Assembly: GCF_003261575.2 (NCBI RefSeq)
Contig: NZ_CP036175.1
Location: forward strand, 1,984,001 to 2,048,000
Direction of reading: 5' to 3'
Source of the DNA: Klebsiella huaxiensis
Lineage (GTDB): Bacteria; Pseudomonadota; Gammaproteobacteria; Enterobacterales; Enterobacteriaceae
Length of the DNA stretch: 64,000 nucleotides
Shown: positions 35,815-44,176 of the stretch, in pieces
Layout of the letters: each line of letters starts with the position of its first letter
Numbering within the stretch: position 1 is the first letter of the stretch
Notes under the pieces: generated by a model
Databases searched by the model: none
What the model saw: only the letters and a program-made list of their open reading frames with translations
What the model was told of the DNA's origin: nothing
Made by a program: the position numbers and the translations under genes

Positions 35815-36717
35815 TTATGTTGAGGAGAGCACGCGGCTTAAAAAATCGCTCACCGTCTTCATGCATAGCTCGCGCTCTTCCACATGCGGCATATGGCTTG
35901 AGGATTCAAAAATGGTCCACTGCGCGCCAGGGATGTGGTCCATAAAGGGCTGTACCACTTCCGGTGTGGCTTCATCGTAGCGCCCGGAAATCAGCAGCAC
36001 CGGAATCTGAATTCGCGCGAGGCGGTCGATAATTGTCCACTCTTTCATACTGCCGATGACGTGGAATTCGGTGGGGCCATTCATCGCGTGATACACCGTT
36101 GGGTCGGCATCCATCGCATCAAAGGTGCGCCGTACTTCCGGCGGCCAGGGATCAAGCCGACAGACGTGGCGTTGATAAAATACTGCACTTGCTGCCTTAT
36201 ATTCTGCACTGTCCAGGGTACCCGCAGCCTCATGTTCGAGCAGCGTCTGCTGGACGTCGGCAGGGAGCTGCGCCCGGAGTTCTGCTGCGCCCTGTAGCCA
36301 CAGCGCCATTGAGGCCGGAGAGTTGGCGATAATCAGCGCTTTCAAGCCCGTTGGTTGCGTCACGGCGTGTTCCGCGCCTAGCATGCCGCCCCACGATTGA
36401 CCGAGCAGGGCGTAATTATCGGCAATATCGAGATATCGCAGCAGGTTATCCAGTTCGTCGAGGAACAGCGCTGGTTGCCAGAAATCGGCAGGATGCTGCG
36501 GCAGATGAGTTGAACGGCCGTTGCCAAGCTGATCATAGTGGATCACCGCTCGCCCGCCGAGGGCGATATCACGGAACGCATCGACATAATCGTGCGTACA
36601 TCCCGGCCCGCCGTGGGCAATGACCAGCGGCGTCAGTCCACTATGGGTATCGCCGCAAATACGAAACCAGGTTTGGTATTCCCGAAACGGGGCGTAGCCT
36701 TCGCTAATGGTGTACAT
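35815..36717 (-). CDS. Proline iminopeptidase-like alpha/beta hydrolase 1
   Basis: Cytoplasmic serine peptidase of family S33, 300 residues; family members release N-terminal proline or act on related amides. The oxyanion motif is AHGGPGCTHDY, the nucleophile elbow LLGQSWGGMLG, the Asp loop ISGRYDEATP and the His SSHMPHVEE. It lies directly downstream of the luxR-type gene on the same strand, with a 20-bp lux-box-like site 64 bases before its ATG. It is a paralogue of the gene at 37755. Such pip genes flank plant-associated LuxR solos in Xanthomonas, Pseudomonas and other genera. Confidence 0.9.
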   Translation of the reverse strand: MYTISEGYAPFREYQTWFRICGDTHSGLTPLVIAHGGPGCTHDYVDAFRDIALGGRAVIHYDQLGNGRSTHLPQHPADFWQPALFLDELDNLLRYLDIADNYALLGQSWGGMLGAEHAVTQPTGLKALIIANSPASMALWLQGAAELRAQLPADVQQTLLEHEAAGTLDSAEYKAASAVFYQRHVCRLDPWPPEVRRTFDAMDADPTVYHAMNGPTEFHVIGSMKEWTIIDRLARIQIPVLLISGRYDEATPEVVQPFMDHIPGAQWTIFESSSHMPHVEERELCMKTVSDFLSRVLSST

Positions 36718-36780
36718 GAATGATCTTTACCCTGATAAGTGGACCGGCTTTCAGGGTAAAGGGTCGCAACCAACGCTGAA

Positions 36781-36800
36781 CACTAGCAAAAATGCTAGTT
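36781..36800 (-). promoter_or_regulatory. Lux-box-like operator 1
   Basis: On the minus strand AACTAGCATTTTTGCTAGTG, a near-perfect dyad of lux-box length: seven of eight arm positions pair across a TTTT centre. It sits between the luxR stop and peptidase 1, with its near edge 64 bases before the start codon. Sixteen of 20 bases match the second box at 37663. Confidence 0.7.
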
Positions 36801-36801
36801 C

Positions 36802-37554
36802 TTAGCTGTCGAGCAGACGGTAATGCAGGGCGCGAACCACCGCCTGTACGCGATTGCTGGCGCCGAGTTTTCTGGCTGCGGTATTCAGGTGCAACGTCAC
36901 CGTTGCTACCGAGCGATGCAGTTTGCGGGCGATCTCTTTGGCGGTGAGCCCTTCAGCAGACCACGCCAGACATTCGCGCTCACGATTGCTTAGCTTCACG
37001 TGGCGACAGGTCAGCACGGTGCTGTCGAATAGCGGAAAGGCCGACTCCTGGAACTGGTGGGCTATCAGCATCAGCTGCGCCAGGGTCGCGCCGATTTCCC
37101 GTTCCTGACGCTGGCCGGTATGGATGCCGGTGAGGGTCACGAATCCGCCGTTGGGGAGATGCAGGGGAACCGTTGCTCCGCAGGGCATATTGTGTTCACG
37201 CATATAGTCGGTGACGGCGATAGCATGATCGTCCAGCCTGCCGCGCAGCATGCTACTGTCTGGTCGTTGATAGGACCAGACAAAGGGCGCGCAGCTCTCC
37301 AGCGCACAGTGCTGTACTGGATCAACCTGGTAATATCCTCGCTCGCACCATAGCTGGCGCATATCCTCCGGCACATTGCACGTTTTCAGCAGCGATGGCG
37401 TAATCAGCTCTCCCTCCAGCGAACGCGGGACCGGCGTGTAGTCGTAAATGACCGCGTCAAATCCCAGCGTCCGGGTGTGTTGGAAAAGCCCTATGAATGC
37501 GTCATCCAGGCTGGCTGCCTGGGTGCTGCCGGGGCGTTCAAACTCCAGTCGCAT
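36802..37554 (-). CDS. LuxR-family solo regulator, plant-associated (OryR/PipR) type
   Basis: Quorum-sensing-type activator of 250 residues: N-terminal autoinducer-binding domain (about 15-160) and C-terminal LuxR helix-turn-helix (LSNRERECLAWSAEGLTAKEI). In gapless register with TraR, Trp57 and Tyr61 of the acyl-homoserine-lactone pocket are Met65 and Trp69, while Asp78, Pro79 and Trp93 keep the invariant D70, P71 and W85. This Met/Trp pair is the published hallmark of plant-associated bacterial LuxR solos, which sense plant compounds instead of AHLs. No luxI gene is nearby. Flanking peptidases and a peptide importer match the PipR arrangement of Pseudomonas. Confidence 0.9.
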   Translation of the reverse strand: MRLEFERPGSTQAASLDDAFIGLFQHTRTLGFDAVIYDYTPVPRSLEGELITPSLLKTCNVPEDMRQLWCERGYYQVDPVQHCALESCAPFVWSYQRPDSSMLRGRLDDHAIAVTDYMREHNMPCGATVPLHLPNGGFVTLTGIHTGQRQEREIGATLAQLMLIAHQFQESAFPLFDSTVLTCRHVKLSNRERECLAWSAEGLTAKEIARKLHRSVATVTLHLNTAARKLGASNRVQAVVRALHYRLLDS

Positions 37555-37662
37555 ATAACCCCCTTTACGTTAAACGAGACCTGCGACGGGCACGATTTGT
37601 GCAAATCCGTCAATAGCTCGCTCTGAGGTATGCAATTCCGATGCCGTCCCGGCGCAGCGCAA

Positions 37663-37682
37663 AACTAGTATTTTTGCTAACT
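37663..37682 (+). promoter_or_regulatory. Lux-box-like operator 2
   Basis: AACTAGTATTTTTGCTAACT, 16 of 20 bases identical to box 1 in the same orientation relative to the gene it precedes. It lies 72 bases before the ATG of peptidase 2, nearly the same distance as box 1 from peptidase 1. It falls inside a longer open frame starting at 37641, which argues that this longer start is not used. Confidence 0.68.
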
Positions 37683-37754
37683 GTTCAGCTTCTGACGTTG
37701 CCGTTAGCGTTAAGGCAACGCCACACCAGCAGCATCGACGACGAGGAACACACC

Positions 37755-38654
37755 ATGTGGAGCGAAATAGCGCCCGATCAGTGCCATAACATTGCCGTGG
37801 ATGGTTATAACGTCGTGGCTTATCAATTTGGCGATGGCGATGAGACCGTTCTCTGCCTCAACGGCGGACCAGGGCTGCCCTGCGACTATTTGCGAGAGGC
37901 TCACTCCTGCCTGAAGCAGCACGGCTACCGGGTGATTGCCTTTGATCAACTGGGAACCGGGAAATCCGACCGACCGGATGACGCCAGCCTGTGGACCATG
38001 GCGCGCTACGTACGTGAAGTGGAAACCGTCCGCCAGGCGCTGGGGCTCGGTAAAGTGCACCTGCTTGGTCATTCGTGGGGCGGATGGCTGGCGATTGAAG
38101 TGGCATTGCACCATCCTGGCGCAATTCGTTCGCTGATTCTCGAAAATACCGTCGCCGATATGCCGCATCTGGTGCAGGAACTGAATCGCCTGCGCGGTGC
38201 GCTGGGACCCGAAACCGTCGCCATGATGCAGCGCTATGAGGCGCTGGGCTGGCTGGAGCACCCGGCCTATCAGGCGGCGATTACGCTGCTTAATTATCGC
38301 CACGTTTGCCGCCTTGATGTGTGGCCCGAACCGGTTAAGCGATCGCTTGAGGACTGGAATATGGGGCCATATATCACGATGCAGGGGCCGAACGAATTCC
38401 TCTATACCGGTAATTTAAAAGCGTGGAACCGCAGTGCTGAACTGGGTTCGATCCGCTTCCCGTGCCTGATAACCAGCGGGCTGCATGATGAACTTACCCC
38501 CGCCTGCGCCCTGAAGATGAAGCAGGGACTGGCGAACGCCGAAATAGCCATTTTTGCCAACAGCAGCCATATGCCGTTTTACGAAGAGCCGCAGGCTTAC
38601 TACCCGATACTGCTCGATTTTCTGGCGCGCCAGCGCGATGCGGGAGGCTGTTGA
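37755..38654 (+). CDS. Proline iminopeptidase-like alpha/beta hydrolase 2
   Basis: Family S33 peptidase of 299 residues from the ATG at 37755, which has GAGGAA six bases upstream. The open frame continues back to 37641 but includes the lux-box-like site. Motifs: CLNGGPGLPCDY, nucleophile LLGHSWGGWLA, TSGLHDELTP and SSHMPFYEE. It heads an operon with the peptide ABC importer: its stop overlaps the first permease start (TGATG). Together the genes suggest uptake and cleavage of short proline-containing peptides or amides under LuxR control. Confidence 0.9.
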   Translation: MWSEIAPDQCHNIAVDGYNVVAYQFGDGDETVLCLNGGPGLPCDYLREAHSCLKQHGYRVIAFDQLGTGKSDRPDDASLWTMARYVREVETVRQALGLGKVHLLGHSWGGWLAIEVALHHPGAIRSLILENTVADMPHLVQELNRLRGALGPETVAMMQRYEALGWLEHPAYQAAITLLNYRHVCRLDVWPEPVKRSLEDWNMGPYITMQGPNEFLYTGNLKAWNRSAELGSIRFPCLITSGLHDELTPACALKMKQGLANAEIAIFANSSHMPFYEEPQAYYPILLDFLARQRDAGGC

Positions 38655-39592
38655 TGCATCGTTACCGCTTCCTGCTTTTTCGTCCGCTGCAGCTGCTGCC
38701 GGTTCTGCTCGGCATCAGCTTGATCACATTCATGATGGTGCGGGCGATCCCCGGCGATCCGGCGCGCATTCTGCTGGGGGTTCGCAGTACTCCGGCTGCG
38801 CTGGCTCGCATTCGCGCGCAGTTTGGTCTTGATGAGCCGCTATGGGTGCAGTACGGCTTTTTTCTGCGCAACCTGCTGCAAGGGGAGCTGGGAAACTCGA
38901 TTGTGTATCGAGTGGATACCCTGAAGCTGATTGGTTCGCGTCTTGAACCGACGCTGTGGTTGGTACTGGGTAGCGTTCTGCTGGCTATTGCCTTGACTGT
39001 GCCGCTGGCGGCGATTGCCGCACGCCAGCGCGGACGTCTTGCCGATCGGCTGATTCGCCTTTTTACCACCGCCGGGCTGGGATTTCCGGCGTTCTGGCTC
39101 GGCATCATGCTGATTTTGCTGTTCAGCATCGTGCTTGGCTGGTTCCCGGTTTCCGGCTACGGCAGCGATTTTTTAGATCAGCTACACCATATGGTTCTGC
39201 CGTGCCTGACCGTGGCGCTGGCGCTTTCAGCGGTATTGATTCGTAACCTGCGTGCCAGCCTGCTGATGGAGATGAATAGCGACTACGTCGTGGCGGCGCG
39301 GGCGCGCGGGCAGCGGGAAAGACGCATCTTCTGGCGGCATGTACTGCCCAATTCGCTGGTGCCGACCATCAATCTGCTGGCGGTAAATATTGGCTGGTTA
39401 ATCGGCAGTACGGTGGTTATCGAAAGCGTATTTGCCATCCCTGGTCTTGGGCAACTTCTGGTAAAGGCGATTTTTAGCCGTGATTACATGGTGGTTCAGG
39501 GCGTGGTCATGGTCTTTGCCCTTGCCACCGTGGCGGTCAGCCTGCTTGCGGATATTCTGACCGTGGCTCTCGACCCGAGGATAAAACTATGA
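38654..39592 (+). CDS. Peptide ABC transporter permease (DppB type)
   Basis: Inner-membrane permease of 312 residues with about six helices. The N-terminal LQLLPVLLGISLITFMMVRA and the coupling loop VVAARARGQRERRIFWRHVLP are typical of DppB/OppB. The ATG at 38654 with GGGAGG upstream is chosen over a TTG at 38651. It forms a heterodimer with the next gene product. Confidence 0.93.
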   Translation: MHRYRFLLFRPLQLLPVLLGISLITFMMVRAIPGDPARILLGVRSTPAALARIRAQFGLDEPLWVQYGFFLRNLLQGELGNSIVYRVDTLKLIGSRLEPTLWLVLGSVLLAIALTVPLAAIAARQRGRLADRLIRLFTTAGLGFPAFWLGIMLILLFSIVLGWFPVSGYGSDFLDQLHHMVLPCLTVALALSAVLIRNLRASLLMEMNSDYVVAARARGQRERRIFWRHVLPNSLVPTINLLAVNIGWLIGSTVVIESVFAIPGLGQLLVKAIFSRDYMVVQGVVMVFALATVAVSLLADILTVALDPRIKL

Positions 39593-40434
39593 AGGCGACA
39601 GCGACGTTTTCCCGTCTGCGTCAGCGGGTTATTCCGCGTCAGCAGGCGCTATATGCCGGGCTGGCAATTGTCGGACTGTGGCTGTTGGTGGCCTGCCTGG
39701 CGCCGTGGATAGCGCCGTTCGATCCGATTGCTCAGGACGTGTCCTCCAGCCTGCTGTCTCCGGGCGGCGCGCACCCGTTCGGTACCGACAACTTTGGTCG
39801 CGATGTCTTTTCCCGAGTGCTATGGGGCGCGCGGGTTGATCTGCAAATTTGCCTGCTGGGAGTACTGTTCCCCTTTATGCTCGGCACCACGCTGGGTGCG
39901 CTCTCCGGCTATCTCGGCGGTGTCGTGGATGCGCTGGTGATGCGGGTGATCGATATCGTGCTGGCCTTTCCGTTTCTGGTATTGATGTTGGCAATTATTG
40001 CCATCCTTGGGCCGGGGCTGAGCAGCTTTTATATTGCCATGGCAATGGTGGGCTGGGTCTCCTATGCCCGGCTGGTGCGCGCTCAGGTACTGACGCTGAA
40101 ACAGCGCGATTTTATTCTGGCGGCCCGTAGCCTGGGCTATGGGCACCTGCGCATTTTGTTTCGCCATCTGTTGCCGAATGCGCTGACCGGCGCGATCGTT
40201 TTTTCGATGTCCGACTGCGTTCTGGTGCTGCTAAACGGAGCCTCGGTGAGCTATCTCGGGCTCGGCGTGCAGCCGCCAACCGCTGAATGGGGCGTGATGG
40301 TTGCCGAAGGGCAGAGCTTTATCACCACCGCGTGGTGGATAACGACTTTTCCGGGGATCGCCATCGTGCTGTTGGCGATGGGGTTCAGCCTGCTGGCCGA
40401 TGGGCTAGGGGATAAGTTAGGGGAGCGCGTATGA
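39589..40434 (+). CDS. Peptide ABC transporter permease (DppC type)
   Basis: Second permease, 281 residues. The family segment PFGTDNFGRDVFSRVLWGAR precedes the membrane domain, and the coupling loop is LAARSLGYGHLRILFRHLLP. It overlaps both neighbours by four bases (ATGA), which indicates tight translational coupling. Confidence 0.93.
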   Translation: MKATATFSRLRQRVIPRQQALYAGLAIVGLWLLVACLAPWIAPFDPIAQDVSSSLLSPGGAHPFGTDNFGRDVFSRVLWGARVDLQICLLGVLFPFMLGTTLGALSGYLGGVVDALVMRVIDIVLAFPFLVLMLAIIAILGPGLSSFYIAMAMVGWVSYARLVRAQVLTLKQRDFILAARSLGYGHLRILFRHLLPNALTGAIVFSMSDCVLVLLNGASVSYLGLGVQPPTAEWGVMVAEGQSFITTAWWITTFPGIAIVLLAMGFSLLADGLGDKLGERV

Positions 40435-41411
40435 GTTTGCTTAAGGTGAATCACCTGACGGTCACGCGTGGTGAAGATATCGCGCTGGTGGATAACGTCT
40501 CGTTAAGTCTCGAAGCCGGTGAGATGCTTGGGCTGGTCGGCGAGAGCGGGTCGGGAAAAACCGTAACCTGCCGGGCGCTGATGCGCCTGCTGCCGGGGGC
40601 CGGACTGCGGATTACTGGCGGCGAGGTTCTGCTGGGAGGGCGCGATATCTTGTCCCTGAGCGAAGGACAAATGTCGGCGGTGCGCGGGCGGGAAATCGGC
40701 ATGATTTTCCAGAACCCCACCAGCCACTTAAATCCGGTGATGACCATCGGGGAACACATTGCGGAAAGCCGCCGCCTCCATTTTGGCGCTAACCGTCGTC
40801 AGGCACGAGAGGATGCGCTGGCGCTGCTGCGCCAGGTGGGGATCCCGGACCCACAGAATCGGCTTAATAACTATCCGCATGAATTTTCCGGCGGCATGCG
40901 CCAGCGGGCGATGATTGCCGTTGCCCTCGCCCCGGAGCCTGCGCTGCTGATTGCCGACGAACCGACAACCGCGCTGGATGTGACCGTACAGATGCAGATT
41001 TTGCGCCTGCTGAGCGACCTGCGTGCTGAGCTGGGGCTAGCGGTCATTATGATCACTCACGATCTCGGTGTGGTGGCGCAAACCTGCGATCGAATTGCGG
41101 TGATGTACGGCGGCCGACTGTGTGAGGTGGGCGACAAGCGAGAAGTACTGGCCGGGCCGCTGCACCCATACACTCGCGGACTCATTGATTGCCAGCCGGT
41201 CAGTGAAGGCGGGCTGGGGAGGTTGACGACCATCGACGGCCAGCCGCCGGTTGCCGACCACTTTCCATCGGGCTGCCGTTTTCATCCGCGCTGTCGACGC
41301 GCCGATGCGTCCTGCCTGCACCAGCCGTTGTTGCGCGACGGGCAGGCTAGTCATAGCCATGCGGTAGCCTGCCATCATATATTGCCGACGCTTACCCGGC
41401 GGGAGGGATAA
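40431..41411 (+). CDS. Peptide ABC transporter ATPase (DppD type)
   Basis: ATPase of 326 residues. Walker A GESGSGKTV, signature FSGGMRQRAMIAVALA and Walker B LLIADEPTTALD are intact. The C-terminal oligopeptide-transporter domain carries the Cys-rich motif CRFHPRCRRADASC, which in DppD/OppD homologues can hold an iron-sulfur cluster. Its stop and the next ATG share a base (TAATG). Confidence 0.93.
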   Translation: MSLLKVNHLTVTRGEDIALVDNVSLSLEAGEMLGLVGESGSGKTVTCRALMRLLPGAGLRITGGEVLLGGRDILSLSEGQMSAVRGREIGMIFQNPTSHLNPVMTIGEHIAESRRLHFGANRRQAREDALALLRQVGIPDPQNRLNNYPHEFSGGMRQRAMIAVALAPEPALLIADEPTTALDVTVQMQILRLLSDLRAELGLAVIMITHDLGVVAQTCDRIAVMYGGRLCEVGDKREVLAGPLHPYTRGLIDCQPVSEGGLGRLTTIDGQPPVADHFPSGCRFHPRCRRADASCLHQPLLRDGQASHSHAVACHHILPTLTRREG

Positions 41412-42445
41412 TGGCTTACCCTAACTGGCCGCTGCTTGAGGCCGATAATCTTTCCGTCACCTTTCCGGTTTCCGGCGGGCTTTGGCAAGCGAAAAAAGTG
41501 GTGCATGCGGTTAACCAGGTCACGGTGCAAATTTATCCCGGCGAGACGCTGGGCCTGGTCGGCGAGTCCGGTAGCGGTAAAAGCACCCTTGGACGGGCGC
41601 TGCTGCAGCTCGAACGGGTTGCTGGCGGAGAGGTCCGGTTCGATGGTCAGCGTATTACTCATGGCTTAACCAGCGATATCGCCCGTCTACGCCAGCAAAG
41701 CGCGATGATTTTCCAGGATCCTTTTGGGTCATTAAACCCGCGCCAGACCGTGGGAGAAAGTATTGCGGAGGTACTGCGCGTTCATCAGAAGGTGCCGCGC
41801 GCGCAAGTTGCTCAGCGGGTAGCGGAACTGCTCACCCAGGTTGGCCTGCGTGCGCAGCAGGCCAGCGCGAAACCTTCTCAGCTTAGCGGTGGTCAGTGCC
41901 AGCGTGCCGGTATTGCCAGAGCGCTGGCTATTGAACCGCGGCTGATTGTGGCGGATGAGTGCGTTGCGGCGCTGGACGTCTCTATTCAGGGGCAGATCGT
42001 GAATTTATTGATGGATCTGCGGGAGAAAATGGGTCTGGCGATTCTGTTTATTGCCCACGATCTGGCGATTGTGCGTCGGCTCTGCGATCGCGTCGCGGTG
42101 ATGTATCTCGGGCGAATTGTAGAGGAGGGGCCTGCGGAAGTGGTCTTTACCCGCCCCCTGCATCCTTATACCGCCGCACTGGTATCTGCGATCCCGGAAA
42201 TTGACCCGGATAAACCGCTGCCAAAGAATTTGCTGGGGGGCGAGCCGCCCAGCCCCGTCGCTGTTCCACAAGGCTGTGCATTCCATCCGCGCTGCCCTTA
42301 TGCGCAGGTGCAGTGCCGCACCGGCGAACCACCACCAACCCGGCAGATTGCCGACCGCGCTTATGCCTGCGTATTGAACCATGCGGGCGATGAGACCGTT
42401 TATCCTTTGACAGGGGGATCTTTTGATGAAGCACAGGCAAGTTAA
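41411..42445 (+). CDS. Peptide ABC transporter ATPase (DppF type)
   Basis: Second ATPase, 344 residues. Walker A GESGSGKSTLGR, signature LSGGQCQRAGIARALA and Walker B IVADECVAALD; the usual DEPVSALD reads DECVAALD, with Pro replaced by Cys after the catalytic Glu. The C-terminal CAFHPRCPYAQVQC again offers four cysteines or near neighbours. It overlaps the start of the binding-protein gene by 20 bases. Confidence 0.92.
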   Translation: MAYPNWPLLEADNLSVTFPVSGGLWQAKKVVHAVNQVTVQIYPGETLGLVGESGSGKSTLGRALLQLERVAGGEVRFDGQRITHGLTSDIARLRQQSAMIFQDPFGSLNPRQTVGESIAEVLRVHQKVPRAQVAQRVAELLTQVGLRAQQASAKPSQLSGGQCQRAGIARALAIEPRLIVADECVAALDVSIQGQIVNLLMDLREKMGLAILFIAHDLAIVRRLCDRVAVMYLGRIVEEGPAEVVFTRPLHPYTAALVSAIPEIDPDKPLPKNLLGGEPPSPVAVPQGCAFHPRCPYAQVQCRTGEPPPTRQIADRAYACVLNHAGDETVYPLTGGSFDEAQAS

Positions 42446-43940
42446 ATTACTGGCGGCGAGCGTTTTTCTGGCGCTCAGCGTGGTGAGCGAAATAGCGCAG
42501 GCGGCAGGGGTATTAACCATTGGCCGTCGCGAGGACAGCACCACTTTTGACCCGATAAAATCGGCGCAAAATGCTGACAACTGGGTTTTTTCCAACGTCT
42601 TCGATCCGCTGGTACGGGTGGATAAAACCGGGACTAAGCTGGAGCCTGGCGTGGCAGAAAGCTGGACGATTTCCCCGGATGGTAAGGTCTATACCTTTAA
42701 AATTCGTGATACCAAATTCTCTGATGGTACAGCGCTGACCGCCAGCGATGCGGCGTTTAGCCTGTTGCGTATCCGCGATGATGAAGGTTCGCTATGGCGT
42801 GATTCCTATAGCATTATCGCCAAAGCGGAGGCCACGGACCCGCGCACCCTGGTGGTCACGCTGAAATCGCCCTCCGCGCCATTCTTATCGCAGCTGGCGC
42901 TGCCGAACGCCTCGGTGGTTTCACAGCAGGCGATGAAGGCGGAAGGTGAAGAGGCGTTTGCCGAAAAACCGATAGGTTCCGGCGCGTTCAGTGTTAAAGA
43001 GTGGCTGCGCGGCGAAAAAATCGTGCTGGTTAAGAACCCGAACTTCTGGCAGGCGAAAAACGTCAGCCTGGACGGCGTGGAGTGGTTAACCATTCCGGAT
43101 GATAATACCCGAATGCTGAAAGTGCAGGCTGGTGAGCTTGACGCCGCGCTGACCGTGCCTTTCTCGCGTATTGCCTCGTTACAAAAAGACGCCAATCTGA
43201 AGGTTGAGCTGGATCCTTCCACTCGTGAAGACCATCTGCTGATCAACCATTCTCACGGCGCGCTGGGTAAGGTGGAGGTGCGTCAGGCGCTGGACTTTGC
43301 GATTGATAAAGACGCTATCGTGAAGACCGTGACCTTTGGCTATGGTCAGGTGGCGAACTCCTACATTCCTGCCGGGGCGCTTTACCATTACGCGGACAAT
43401 CTTCGCAGGCCATACGATCCGCAAAAGGCCAAAGAGATGCTGAAGGCGGCGGGGGCCGCCGACCTGAAGCTGAACTACGTGGTTAACGCCGGGGATGAAG
43501 TGGACGAGCAAATCGCGATTTTGCTCCAGCAGCAGCTGGCAAAAGCCGGGGTGACGGTGAATTTACAAAAAGTCGACCCGAGCCAGAGTTGGGATATGCT
43601 GGTCGCCGGGGATTATGATATTTCGGTAATGTACTGGACGAACGATATTCTTGACCCTGACCAGAAAACCACCTTTGTGCTTGGTCATGATGCCAATATG
43701 AACTATATGACCCGCTATCATAATGAGCAGGTTAAAGCTCTGGTGGCCGCTGCGCGCGTAGAAATGGACAGTAAAAAGCGCGAGCAGATGTATATTGACC
43801 TGCAAAAAATGGCCAAAGCCGACGTGAACTGGGTTGATCTGTATTACAGCCCGTACCGCAACGTCAGCCGCAAGAATATCGACGGTTTTTACCAGAATCC
43901 GCTGGGGCGCTTCTTCCTGGAGGATACCGTCAAAAACTAA
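42426..43940 (+). CDS. Peptide ABC transporter substrate-binding protein (DppA/OppA family)
   Basis: Family-5 binding protein of 504 residues, starting at the ATG at 42426 with GGGGG upstream. The signal peptide ends near EIAQA-AG. The mature start LTIGRREDSTTFDPIKS and EPGVAESWTISPDGKVYTFK are typical. It is the last gene of the LuxR-linked operon and is followed by a strong terminator. The ligand may be a short peptide, an amide or the plant signal itself; published PipR work implicates an ABC importer in signal response. Confidence 0.92.
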   Translation: MKHRQVKLLAASVFLALSVVSEIAQAAGVLTIGRREDSTTFDPIKSAQNADNWVFSNVFDPLVRVDKTGTKLEPGVAESWTISPDGKVYTFKIRDTKFSDGTALTASDAAFSLLRIRDDEGSLWRDSYSIIAKAEATDPRTLVVTLKSPSAPFLSQLALPNASVVSQQAMKAEGEEAFAEKPIGSGAFSVKEWLRGEKIVLVKNPNFWQAKNVSLDGVEWLTIPDDNTRMLKVQAGELDAALTVPFSRIASLQKDANLKVELDPSTREDHLLINHSHGALGKVEVRQALDFAIDKDAIVKTVTFGYGQVANSYIPAGALYHYADNLRRPYDPQKAKEMLKAAGAADLKLNYVVNAGDEVDEQIAILLQQQLAKAGVTVNLQKVDPSQSWDMLVAGDYDISVMYWTNDILDPDQKTTFVLGHDANMNYMTRYHNEQVKALVAAARVEMDSKKREQMYIDLQKMAKADVNWVDLYYSPYRNVSRKNIDGFYQNPLGRFFLEDTVKN

Positions 43941-43949
43941 TGCCTCTTT

Positions 43950-43983
43950 GCGCCGGCTGGCCTCGACCACCGGCGCTTTTTTT
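43950..43983 (+). terminator. Rho-independent terminator of peptide importer operon
   Basis: Arms GCGCCGG and CCGGCGC with additional TGG/CCA pairing and a six-base loop, followed directly by seven T residues. It closes the peptidase 2-dppBCDFA-like operon. Confidence 0.92.
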
Positions 43984-44176
43984 GATCTTTTCGGACAACC
44001 CGCCGCGGCTTGATGCACGTCAACGAGCATATCAACTTTTACTATAAAAACTAAAAAAAGAGTTGTAACCCCGTCTGCTTTTATTCAATTTATGTGGTGA
44101 ATGTTTGGTGCGTTTCAATAAAAAAAATACATACGCATTGAAAACAACACGTTAAATAAATCAGGGGTTAATTTTT

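Noticed and set aside
37641..37754. Longer start of peptidase 2
   Set aside because: It would include the lux-box-like site, and the extra residues are not part of the S33 fold.
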